Assembly (NCBI GenBank): GCA_017354895.1
Contig: CP071497.1
Span: forward strand, 3,038,001-3,102,000
Source of the DNA: Podospora comata
Lineage: Eukaryota > Ascomycota > Sordariomycetes > Sordariales > Podosporaceae
Direction of reading: 5' to 3'
Length of the DNA: 64,000 nt
Shown here piece by piece: positions 1 to 10,279 of the stretch. Position numbers and translations under genes: made by a program. A model generated the notes under the pieces. That model had not been told where the DNA came from. It ran no database searches and worked only from the letters and a program-made list of their open reading frames with translations. Within the stretch, counting starts at the first letter, position 1. Every line of letters begins with the position of its first letter.

Positions 1-2783
1 CCACAGGTCGGCCTCAGCACCCCGCGCGCGGAATGAGCCAGCCGTGCCCGAGGCGCCAGGAACAGTCAAGGCCTCTCGGCCCCCATCGATTTCAGCTCAG
101 AATGGTGAAACGGAGGGAAATCAGGCCATGCCAACGCTGCAGAACACTGCCACAGTGGGGACCTTCCCATTCAAGGGTGCTGGTGCGCTCATGGGCTATC
201 TGGATAGACAGTCCAGGAGGATGAGCAATCTCCTCGCAACAGAGTCTATGGGATATGTTGAGAAGGTATCAGGTATGTGGAAGGGCGGCAAGAAACACTA
301 TGACGAGCCTGCCGGCTTAAGAACCGATGAAGAAGATGCTGAAGACAACCCCGATGAGCGAGCCACCCATGAAGCCCGGTTCAGGGAACACTTTGCCCTG
401 CCCAAGACTGAGAAGCTCCAGGCTGCCTACTATGCGCACATGATGCGCGTACTTCCGCTCTACGGCAAGATCTACATCGGTAATCGTCACTTTTGCTTCC
501 GCAGCCTGTTGCCAGGCACCCGCACCAAGCTTGTCCTTCCGCTCAAGGATATCGAAAATGTCGATAAAGAGAAGGGCTTCCGGTTTGGTTACGCCGGTTT
601 GGTGGTGGTGATCCGTGGCCATGAAGAGCTCTTCTTCGAGTTCAACCGGGCCGAGATACGTGATGACTGCACCATCACGGTTCTGCAGAACCTGGAGGCG
701 ACCCGATATGTTCGTGATTCGGGTCTGTTGGACAGTGAGGATGCAGAAGATGCGCAGGCTGCTGTGGCGGAGCGGGATGCACTCCGGGAGGCCCGGAACG
801 AGGAGTTTCCACATCATGAGGTCAAGCTGCCCCATGACGCCCATTGTGTCTCTGAAGCGCCGACCATTTTGTTTGATGATCCCAAGGCTTCCATCCTCAA
901 CTTTAAGCCCAGCAAGTCCATGAAGATCACTTGTCTTACGATTGGGTCTCGTGGAGATGTTCAACCCTATATTGCCCTTTGCAAGCGACTGATGAAGGAT
1001 GGCCATCGTCCCAGGATTTGCACTCACGCCGAATTCCGAGACTGGATCGAGAGTCATGGGATTGAGTTTCGCCCTGTTGGTGGTGACCCAAGCGAGCTGA
1101 TGAGGCTCTGCATTCAGAACGGCACCTTCACCTGGGCATTTCTCAAAGAGGCGAACTCGACGATGCGTGGCTGGCTTGACGACCTTCTTGTCACGGCTTG
1201 GGAAGCGTGCAAGGGCAGCGACCTCTTGATCGAATCACCCAGTGCCATGGCTGGCATTCACATCGCAGAGGCTCTTGGCATCCCATACTTCCGCGCCTTC
1301 ACGATGCCGTGGACCCGCACTCGCGCCTACCCCCACGCCTTCATCATGCCTGGACAAAAGCTTGGAGGAGCCTACAATTACGTGACCTACACTCTGTTTG
1401 ACAATGTGTTTTGGCAAACCACCGCCAGTCAAATCAACCGGTGGCGCAACGTCTGGCTTGGGTTGCCAAACACGACACTTGACAAGCTGCAGATTAACAA
1501 GGTCCCGTTCTTGTACAACTTCTCTCCGTTTGTGGTCCCACCCCCCATTGACTTTAGTGACTGGATCCGCGTCACCGGGTACTGGTTTCTCGACGAGGGC
1601 GACGAGAACAAGTGGCAACCGTCCAAGGAGCTGCTCGACTTCATCGACAAGGCCCGGGCAGACGGCAAAAAGCTTGTGTACGTTGGCTTTGGGTCTATTA
1701 TAGTGCCTGACCCGGCCAAGATGACACAAGAGGTGATTGATGCTGTGCAGAAGGCGGATGTCAGATGCATTCTGAGCAAAGGCTGGAGTGACCGGCTACC
1801 TGGCTCGGGTGATGAAAAGGTTCCTGGTCCTGAAGAGGCCAAGGTTGAGCCACAGCTGCCGGAGGAGATCTTCCAGATCCAGTCAGCACCTCATGACTGG
1901 TTGTTCAAGCAGATTGATGCTGCTGCTCACCACGGGGGAAGCGGAACTACGGGTGCCAGTTTGCGGGCTGGCATTCCCACGATTATCAGGCCATTTTTTG
2001 GTGACCAGTTCTTCTTTGGAAGCCGGGTTGAGGACTTGGGAGTCGGAATCTGTCTCAAGAAGTGGGGGGCGAATTCTTTTGCAAGGGCGCTGTGGGAGGC
2101 TACGCACAGCGAGAGGATGATTGTGAAGGCGAGGGTGTTGGGGGAGCAGATTCGCAAAGTATGTTTCACACCGACTGCCCTATGTAATACACTCGCGATG
2201 GTTACTGACAATGGAATTATAGGAAAATGGAGTTGACACAGCGGTCCAGTGCATCTACCGCGACATGGAATATGCCACCAATCTCATCCGGTCCAAGATG
2301 GGTAAGAACCATGCTCGGACAGGTGAGAATGTTAGCATGACGGAGGCCAACCTTAATAACGAGGATGAGGAGGAGAGCTGGACCTTTGTGGGAGACTCGG
2401 ACACGGTCGAAGACTTGAGTTCTGAGGCTCTCATGAAGACGGTAGCCGATCTGAGAGACCTTCAAGCTTATCATGGCGACAATGCCGACAAGACTCAGGG
2501 TAATACAGTGGTAGGGGGCGCGGTGGGCGCTGGAGTGGAGACGGTGAAGGGGAAGGGGGTGAGTTAATTGTGCTGTCTGTGCGGTGATTTGGATCTGATG
2601 TTTTGCGATGGCTTCTTTCCTTGGTTTGACACACAGCTCTTGTTTCTTTGACAATAACATTCGTCCTGTGGCTTGGTGAAAGTTTTTGTACCTACCTACA
2701 TGGCAAAGAGGCCTGAGATGACTAACTGTTTTTTTTTTTTTTCCCTCTTACAGGTTCAGATTTGGAGGTGGTTGTTTGGATAA
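1..2783 (+). CDS. ATG26: Sterol 3-beta-glucosyltransferase, 3' part (5' end outside window)
   Basis: Transfers glucose from UDP-glucose to ergosterol; in fungi the family acts at membranes and in some species in pexophagy. The frame is already open at base 2, so the start and the usual N-terminal PH/GRAM part lie upstream. Visible are a GRAM domain (about 385-700), a glycosyltransferase-28 N-terminal domain opening with [14 protein letters not shown] (about 930-1080), and a UDP-sugar-binding C-terminal domain with [17 protein letters not shown] (about 1930-1980). Exons: 1-2158, 2223-2558, 2754-2783. Intron 1 (2159-2222) is clear: GTATGT donor, and the exon resumes with ENGVDTAVQ, typical of the family. 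Intron 2 (2559-2753) is predicted from a GTGAGT donor, an ACTAAC branch site at 2721 and a long T tract before CAG; without it the protein would stop at 2567. The acidic EEESWTFVG stretch lies between the catalytic part and the tail. Identity is very sure; the last exon is moderately sure. Confidence 0.93.
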
Positions 2784-5195
2784 ACAGAGGAGGGGGAGGG
2801 CTAGCAACCGGGCGTTTTTGGGTTTCCTATTTTCTTTTTTTTCTTTTACGACGGGGAGATGATGCTTTTTTCAACACGCAAAGGTAAATAATGAACGACA
2901 TCGGAGCATAATGAGGCAAGACGATTTCAAGAGCAGGGCTTACAGCACCTGCCCTCGGTTGAGATGAAACAGATACAGAGATAGGAGATACAAACTTTGA
3001 TAGAGGGTGCCGACGGGGGGAGAGACTGGATATTTAAGTAAGAGGGGCAAAGGGCTTCTTAATGCTATCGAGTCTTTCCTATAGGTACTATTAGTGGACA
3101 TATGGGTGGTGGGTTGTAATGAATTGTAAACATTTCTTCAGAGTGAATGTTGGGTTTTGTTTGAGTGATGGTTTATGTGGTATTTTGGAGCAGAATGGAT
3201 ATGTGATTTACACAACTTACCAAAGAATCTTTTGAGACAAAATGTAAAGTGCAGCAAAAGACTTTACCTGATATGTGTATGTGTATGTAGATGTTGATTT
3301 TGTTTTTCTAGGTTCAGAAATAAGAGGAGAATGAACATTTGCAACACCTAGACTATTTCCAGTTCATGATGCCAGACATGCAAACACACATTGAGACGAC
3401 CTTTTCGAAGCCGCCTGAATCTTGACGATTTGGTGTATAACTGTAGAAAAATGACATGACCGGGCTCTTGAAATGCCCCCAGTTGTAGATTTCATTCCTT
3501 CAACTATATTGAAGAGGTCAAAACGCTCGGAGATGCTCCAGAAGTTTCAAAAGCCAGATATATATCCATACAAGAAAGGCCTCACACAGACCAAAGAACC
3601 TGACCGATACGTGGATGACAAGTTTTCAATACCCTGATTGTCTTTGACAACGGTTTGCTACCGACAGAACTACCAAACGGCTGGGATGGAACTTTCTTTG
3701 GCTGCAGAGTCTTGTGACTGGGCGGAGAGACAAAGACTCATTGATTCTCTTGCTCCTGGGCAGAGCCACCCTTAGTTTGTCAAGGGACGGCTAGAATTAG
3801 ATAGGTTTCCTTGTTTGCCCACGCTCACGGAGTAAAACACGCGGCAAGACCAACTGAAAGCATAGCGATAATTTATTGTGAATAGTTTGCACGGTTGGAC
3901 TGCAACTATTCACATCTCATCCACAGAGGGAGGGAACCAAGGGAGTGATGGATATGTTTTCGCCTCTGGGGGACATGTTTCAGGAGCAGCTTCAGAGGCA
4001 GCAGTCGAGTCACTGTGTCAGGAGACTTTGGTGGATGATGACAGACCACGGACAGGGAATGCGGGAGGTGGATGATTGGTTGCGTCACGCCACTTTGGCT
4101 TTGGATTGGATCAAGAGAGCTTCCAGAAGGTCTGTATTTGACTGGTAGGCTAGAGCCGCATGTTGGAGAAGGTGGAAGAGCTGATCCGAACATATACACC
4201 ACACAAGATCATAACCAGTCCAAACTGTTGGGATATGGCCGGCAGAAAGGAATGTGTTGACAATGAAGGAGAAAGCGAGTCAGTGGATGAGTGGATGGAA
4301 TGCATCTCTTCCGAGTTTGAGCCACAGCACCAGCCACAACTGACCCCGCAACAGGGAGAGCAGCAGCAGGTGGTGGTGGAAACTGGCCAACCAAAGGCGG
4401 CCTTGAAGCGGAGGAGCCCCGGAAAGGGTACAAAAGGGCCTGCCCATCCCGCCCAATCTTGGGGGAAGGCCCCAAGACCGGTTCCATTGCGACGACAACT
4501 CCCATCACTTTTTGTTTTACACAATTACATCACCGGTATTTATTTTTGCTACACCGCCTCCCAACTTTATACACATATCGACACAAGCTGCACAAGCCCT
4601 ACATTTGTCAACAAGAGCATAGCTTGTTGCCAGTCGAACTTCCACCCATCCATCAACAAATCTACTGATTTAGATACTGTTGACACACCTCTGTCGTGCG
4701 GCTTGCTCATTTTGATATCTCCGGCGGCGCAAAGTGGCTCGAGCGTCTCTTGCTCAGAATTGCGACAGACCAATCAGCATCCTTCTAGAAGCTTGGACCA
4801 CCCATCCATCTCAGCTGCACGACGCTAGGCCCTGTTTGAACTGATAGCTCCCCACCACCTGCAGCTTCGATTGCTGCAACTGATTGTGAGCTTTCACAGG
4901 AGTCGCGATCCAGACATAAGTTGCGGAAACTTGGCCGTTGTTTGCTTCCTTCCCAACTTCACCACACAACGAACCCATCCATCAATACTCGTTCCACGCG
5001 TGTCATCGCGCGATGGGTAGAGACAGGAAGCTTCATTCGTAAGGATTTTCCTTCAAAACCACCAGAGCAGCAACAGTCCCTCGAACTAGGTAACAAAAGC
5101 TGATCCATCACACACTCGACAGCCGACTACCTTTCATCGACTCACGAACATAAAACCAATCCTTTCAGAACAAACACGCGCACGACCCCCAAACA
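2784..5195. other. Intergenic region between ATG26 and FCP1
   Basis: About 2.4 kb holding the ATG26 3' UTR and the FCP1 promoter and 5' leader. T-rich tracts follow ATG26 (2829-2850). The part before FCP1 is pyrimidine-rich and CA-rich, as expected for a fungal leader. A 222-codon open frame at 4160-4828 has no recognisable domain and a composition like leader sequence; I do not call it a gene. No RNA gene or repeat was seen. Confidence 0.5.
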
Positions 5196-7694
5196 ATGGG
5201 GAAAACCAAAACAATTCGGCTGGGTAACCGGCTGCGGTACCCCATCACCATCGTCCGCCTCCTCAAGAACCCCGGCGACACGGTCAAAAAGCAAGATGCG
5301 CTTATGGAGTACTCGTTCAAATGGTACAAGGAAGTCGGCGACACCATTCGCGGCGAGACGTGGGAGGAGGAGCAAACCACCTACGCGGACTGGAGCTCGC
5401 CCTCGGATGGTACCCTCAACGCCTGGAGCATCAAGGAGGGTCAGGTCATCAAGCAGGACGGACCCTGCGTGCTGATTGACGAGGACTGTTCCCACGAGAT
5501 CCAGTTCCAGGGACTTTGCGCCATCTGCGGAAAGGACATGACCGAGGCCAACTGGGCCGCCGAGACGCGCGACACGGAGCGCGCCCCCATCAGCATGGTG
5601 CACGACCAGACGAACCTCACCGTCAGCAGCACCCACGCCCAAAAATCGGAACGTGAGCTGCAGAAGAGATTGCTGGAGAGCCGCAAGCTCAGTTTGGTGG
5701 TGGATTTGGACCAGACGGTTATTCAGGCCTGCATTGACCCCACGGTGGGGGAGTGGATGAAGGACCCGACAAACCCAAATTACGACTCGGTCAAGAATGT
5801 CAAGACGTTTCAGCTGGATGACGGACCGCACGCGGTGGTGAGGAAATGTTGGTACTACATCAAAATGCGCCCGGGCTTAGAGGGGTTCCTGAAGCGGATT
5901 TCCACCATGTACGAGCTGCATGTCTACACCATGGGCACTCGCGCCTACGCGCAAAACGTGGCGCGTGTTATCGACCCGGAGAAGAAGTTGTTTGGCAACC
6001 GAGTTATTAGTCGCGACGAAAACGGCAACATGTACTCAAAGAGTTTGCAGCGCTTATTCCCTGTCAGCACCAACATGGTGGTGATTATCGATGACAGATC
6101 CGACGTTTGGCCGCATAACAGGCCCAACCTCGTCAAGGTCACCCCGTACGAGTTTTTCAAGGGAATCGGCGATATCAACGCGAGCTTTTTGCCAAAGAGA
6201 CAGGATTTGCTCACCTCGGCGCCGTCGACGAATGGTGTCAAGAAGGCGGAGAAGCCGGCCGATAAGAACGCCAAGGCTGTCGCGACAGGCAAGGATACTG
6301 ATGAGGTGACAAAGGAACAGCTTGAGGAACAGCAGTCGGCGCTGGAGAAGCAGATTAATGAACGACCGCTACAATTACTTCAGGAGAAGCAGGACAAGGA
6401 GGATGAGGAGGCGGAGAAGGCTACGGGCCACTCGGATGATAGTGCTTCGTCTCGATCTTCGTCGCCACCACCACAGCGACACAAGGTCCTCCTGGACGAC
6501 GACAGGGAACTCGAGTTTTTGGAGAAACACCTCACGCAACTACACAAGGCTTACTATGCTAGCTACGATCAAAAGAAGTCGAAGCGAACCATTGGCGAGG
6601 ATGTGCCTGATGTAGGGAACCTGCTCAACAACCTCAAGGCCAAGGTGCTTAGAGGGCATCAAATCGCCTTGTCGGGTGTTTTGCCCCAAAACACGGATAT
6701 TTACCGGTCAGAAATCGGGCAGCAAATCACCAGCTTTGGCGCCAGGCTTAGGTCGACAGTCAGCAAAGAAGTGACGCATCTTGTTGTAAACACTTCTCAG
6801 CCAGGAACGGCCAAGCTCAATGCTGCCAGGCGGTACCCTCATATCAAGGTTGTCGGTCTGGAGTGGCTCGCGCAGTGCTTTACTGAGTGGACATCTGTGG
6901 ATGAGACTCCATATCTGTACTTCAAGGAGGATGCTAATAACGTCGGAGCTGCTCGCCAAGCTGAAGAGTCATCCGATGACAACGATGAAGATATGGGGGG
7001 CATTGAGACGGGCAATACCGCGCCCAAGACCCCGCAGCAAAAGAGGAATAAGCTGCAAATACAGCTACCCCCTCGAGGTGACGACCAGGATGACGACGAC
7101 GTAGACGACGATGAAGACGGACTGCTGCCGGATGAGGTGGAGGAAGGACAAATGTCGCCTATCGACGGGCTGAAGACCTTTAACTGGGGGTCGGCCGAGG
7201 ACGAATTGGCAGAGTTCCTTGCGTCTGGATCGGACGATGACGATGACGACGAGGATATGGACGAGGAGGACGAGGAAGACGACGAAGATTTTGCTCCTCC
7301 TGATGAGTCGGAGTCGTCTTCCTCGTCGGAGGAGTCGAGCGCCAGTCGGAAGAGGAGCCGGAGTCGGAGTGGCAGTCCGGCGACTCGAAAGAGGAAGTTG
7401 GAGGATGATGTCGGTGATGAGGAAGAGGATGGGAACAACGATGACGAAGGTGAGGAGAACAGCCCTGCGAAGAGGATGAGGAGGATGAAGAGCGCGAGGG
7501 GGTCTTCGCTGAGGCACCAGTATGAGGCTGCGCCTGATTTGCCTACACCGGCGGTGACGGGGGATGAAGATGGTGTTGATGACAAGGTGGAGGAGGAGGG
7601 GCAGAACTTTACTGACCTTGACGAGGAAGCTCTGGCGGCTGATCTTGAGGCTGAGTTTGCGGCGGATCTGGAGGCGGAGTTTAATTCCGCGTGA
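5196..7694 (+). CDS. FCP1: RNA polymerase II CTD phosphatase Fcp1
   Basis: Removes phosphates from serines of the Rpb1 C-terminal repeat so that RNA polymerase II can be recycled; nuclear, and partner of TFIIF. Single exon of 832 residues, close to the family's usual size. The N-terminal approximately 150 residues (GNRLRYPITIVRLLK, CAICGKDM) are the conserved Fcp1 leader. The FCPH catalytic domain follows at about 165-330, with the DxDxT motif DLDQT at residues 170-174 (D170 nucleophile, D172 acid/base) and VIIDDRSDVW further on. A BRCT domain spans about 475-577 (the tryptophan of GLEWLAQCF is its signature). The tail is very acidic and serine-rich and ends with a second acidic segment, as in fungal Fcp1 proteins that bind TFIIF. 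The ATG chosen is the first in frame and begins the conserved MGKTKTIRLG start. Confidence 0.97.
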   Translation: MGKTKTIRLGNRLRYPITIVRLLKNPGDTVKKQDALMEYSFKWYKEVGDTIRGETWEEEQTTYADWSSPSDGTLNAWSIKEGQVIKQDGPCVLIDEDCSHEIQFQGLCAICGKDMTEANWAAETRDTERAPISMVHDQTNLTVSSTHAQKSERELQKRLLESRKLSLVVDLDQTVIQACIDPTVGEWMKDPTNPNYDSVKNVKTFQLDDGPHAVVRKCWYYIKMRPGLEGFLKRISTMYELHVYTMGTRAYAQNVARVIDPEKKLFGNRVISRDENGNMYSKSLQRLFPVSTNMVVIIDDRSDVWPHNRPNLVKVTPYEFFKGIGDINASFLPKRQDLLTSAPSTNGVKKAEKPADKNAKAVATGKDTDEVTKEQLEEQQSALEKQINERPLQLLQEKQDKEDEEAEKATGHSDDSASSRSSSPPPQRHKVLLDDDRELEFLEKHLTQLHKAYYASYDQKKSKRTIGEDVPDVGNLLNNLKAKVLRGHQIALSGVLPQNTDIYRSEIGQQITSFGARLRSTVSKEVTHLVVNTSQPGTAKLNAARRYPHIKVVGLEWLAQCFTEWTSVDETPYLYFKEDANNVGAARQAEESSDDNDEDMGGIETGNTAPKTPQQKRNKLQIQLPPRGDDQDDDDVDDDEDGLLPDEVEEGQMSPIDGLKTFNWGSAEDELAEFLASGSDDDDDDEDMDEEDEEDDEDFAPPDESESSSSSEESSASRKRSRSRSGSPATRKRKLEDDVGDEEEDGNNDDEGEENSPAKRMRRMKSARGSSLRHQYEAAPDLPTPAVTGDEDGVDDKVEEEGQNFTDLDEEALAADLEAEFAADLEAEFNSA

Positions 7695-8379
7695 AGGGGG
7701 TGATTCTGTTGTACATAGCTATTTACTTGGTATTTTCCAACTCTCGGCGGGGGTTTTATGGTTGGGTTTTGGGTTGGTTGGTTTTGGGGGTTGGGGGGGG
7801 GTGGAGGTTGTTTCTTGTGAGCAGGCAAAGCGGGCGTCGTGGCTGCATTGATGCATTTTGGGCAGAGATTCTTTTATTAATTTTCGTTCTTTGTTGTCTT
7901 GAGTAAATTTCGGGAGGAAATATACCCCTTACAGCCATCTATCTTTTATTAGGCTCTTCAGAGATGATTTTCGTGTTCTGACAGTGAATGTTGGAAATGT
8001 CATTCGAGCAATTGGCCAATCCTGAGCCGGTCCGTGCGCAGATCTGCGATGCCAAGCGTTACGTAATCTTTTGTTGCTGAGGCTCCCCGCCAAATGATGA
8101 TCCGTGCGCCGAACCCGGTGCTGTCGTCAATTCCAAGCACCTCTGGGGGAAGCTTTCCTGATCGCCGATTGAAGACACTACCTAGACAACACCAACCCTC
8201 GCTCGCCCCCCAAGAACCGTCCTCTCGCCGTAACACACGATTTGCTGGGCGGGCACCTCCGATTGACGAAGAAAGCGAAAACACTCAGGTACGAGGACGA
8301 GTGAATGAATCCGGAGGAGCAGGAGGGCAACAGTTGACGAGGTGGAATAGGGAGGACAGAAACAGAAAGATTGCCCAAG
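7695..8379. other. FCP1 3' region and NDUFA13 promoter
   Basis: The FCP1 3' UTR contains a striking G/T-only tract around 7756-7810 with G runs up to nine, which would be G/U-rich in RNA. The second half is the leader of the downstream complex I gene. No independent gene is supported. Confidence 0.5.
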
Positions 8380-9326
8380 ATGCCGCAGGATATGCCGCCT
8401 GTTGGGGGGTATGGGGCTGTGCAGTATAAGGTTGGTGTTTTTTCTCTTTCAGAGGGGTGGGGGTGAGGGGTTAGGGCGACAACGATGGATGGACAACGAG
8501 GCCGATGATGAGATTGGGATGGGTATTGGGGGGCAGCGGATAGGATTGAGTGGCGGGAGGGGGTAGACGACGGAGAAATATTCTTGAAGGGGATCAACCA
8601 GGCCTGCGGAGAGAAGGAAGCGACGGCGGCGGGTGCAAGACTGTTCGACACTTTGTTTTGCAGTGAGGACCGAAGGACAGAGAGAGACACGGCGGGAATC
8701 CAGAGATAACGAACGCACACAGCTGGTGGTGGAATATTTTGGTTGGGACAAATCATGGGTACATCTGGAAGCCGAAACTACATTGACAACATCGAAGCTC
8801 GCCCGCAACATGGAAGCGCCTGGATCAAGAGGAGGAAGAATGCAGGACATCAAGACCTGGAGCTGACGTTTTTGGCTTTATAGCGCAACCTTCCCGCCCA
8901 CGGCCTTTTCCGTCCCCGTAACCTTATCCTCGCCTCGGCAGGCCTGATGGTCTACGGCTGGTACCAGCTTGTTGTGGGTGTCAGAGAGATGAAGTATTTT
9001 TTACCTTTTTTTGCCCCTTGTTTCGAAGAAACCCAAAAGACTGATGATTTCCGCCCAGTGAAATGGCCCGCGAAAAGATGTGGGCGCGCATCCACCTCAT
9101 CCCTATGCTCCAGGCCGAGTGCGACCGCGACCTTGTCCGCAGACACCTGGCTGACCAGGCGAGGGAGAAGGAGCTGTTGGGGGAGAACTTTAAGGTTTAC
9201 AACTCTGATAGGTATGTCTTTTTTTTTCTTTTTTCTTTTTCCCGTGTGTGGGAAAAGGGTGCTAATATTGAGAGTAGATACGTCCGGCCTACCTTTGCGG
9301 CTGTGCCTCAGCATGTTACGAAATAG
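8380..9326 (+). CDS. NDUFA13: NADH:ubiquinone oxidoreductase subunit NDUFA13/GRIM-19 (complex I B16.6)
   Basis: Accessory single-pass inner-membrane subunit of mitochondrial complex I. Four exons give 120 residues: 8380-8430, 8884-8993, 9059-9211 and 9278-9326. The start MPQDMPPVGGYGAVQYKRNLP is the conserved family N-terminus. One transmembrane segment follows (LILASAGLMVYGWYQLVVG), then a basic helical matrix part (MAREKMWARIHLIPMLQAE) and a short C-terminal tail ending QHVTK. Introns 2 and 3 are short (65 and 66 bp) with good signals. Intron 1 is 453 bp with a weak GTTGGT donor, unusually long for this window. The assembled length and frame fit the family exactly, so the model is firm apart from possible alternative donors in intron 1. 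Confidence 0.93.
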
Positions 9327-9667
9327 ATGGGGGTCTTGACGATGGGCGGATGGATGTTGGAGGGATACCTAGACTATTACAGAAAAAAAGAGAGTTTATG
9401 CTTGTGTTTGAGAGGGTGTGTATATACTTGATGAAGACAGTAGAGGGGACACTTACAGACTTGAAGTTCAAGCATAACAAGGGGTAGTGGTGGACAGGGT
9501 GTAAGCTCTGAGCCACGCTCAAGCTTGGGGTTTGAGGACTCGAGTCATTCAACCAGGGTATTCCAACCCACCACACACATACCACACTCCACAACCACAC
9601 AAACTCTTTTGATAAGACGTAGGAAAGAGGCAACAAACATCAAATATGGGTATAGCCTTGCCCGTTC
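9327..9667. other. Spacer between NDUFA13 and tRNA-Lys
   Basis: 3' UTR of the complex I gene and 5' flank of the tRNA gene. I see no coding or repeat feature in it. Confidence 0.5.
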
Positions 9668-9754
9668 GCCCGGCTAGCTCAATCGGTAGAGCGTGAGACT
9701 CTTAAGGAGTACTCCGAAATCTCAAGGTTGTGGGTTCGACCCCCACGTCGGGCT
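9668..9754 (+). tRNA. tRNA-Lys(CTT) with intron
   Basis: Cloverleaf read directly. The acceptor stem GCCCGGC pairs with GTCGGGC. The D arm is GCTC...GAGC, the anticodon stem TGAGA/TCTCA with loop CTCTTA+A, and the T arm GTGGG-TTCGACC-CCCAC. The anticodon is CTT (lysine). A 14-nt intron sits one base 3' of the anticodon (about 9704-9717), the canonical position for tRNA splicing. The mature length is 73 nt before CCA addition. Confidence 0.95.
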
Positions 9755-10279
9755 CAATTCCCGTCGGACGATTGATTCGATATTCTTTTTGACTTTTTCA
9801 TCTGTTATGTTTGAACCGTGTTGGTGGTGGTTACATCTACCAGGCTTCAAGTTTTGCTGCCCACAATCGCCGCGACTTGAAGAGTGTGTTAGCCAGCACT
9901 TTTAGCACCTCGCCCAATGAGAGAAGATGACCAAAGTAGTAGCATCAGGCATTTTTTCTCAAAATCATCTGCAGAGGATACTGCGTTCGTCCTCTCAGTC
10001 ATTTTCCTGTGTTCACCTAAGAGATGTGACAAAACTTCAAGAGAACCGGTTTCGGTACTGTAACCCAAACAGAAAAGTGTCCTTGATAGGGGGTGATGAG
10101 CAGAACATGAACACCATCAGCGCCGTCAGTCACCCACCTACGATAGAATTTAGACATAAACGTTTCGAATACCCGAGAAATAAAAGCTTCCTTCAATGTG
10201 ATATAAACAACAAACATGATGCTCTGGTATTTTAACTTTGACCAACAACACGCAATCCAACACCAAACACCCCCCCCCT
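9755..10279. other. Intergenic region after tRNA-Lys, 3' of condensin
   Basis: The tRNA gene is followed by a T tract (about 9783-9800) that can serve as RNA polymerase III terminator. The rest is the 3' flank of the minus-strand condensin gene. Open frames here are short and show no known motif. Confidence 0.45.

Noticed and set aside
4160-4828. 222-codon open frame upstream of FCP1
   Set aside because: No domain, leader-like composition, and directly upstream of a gene that starts at its own conserved ATG.
6839-7828. 329-codon Ser-rich open frame opposite FCP1
   Set aside because: It is the antisense of the GAG/GAC-rich acidic tail of FCP1; the serine runs come from codon composition.
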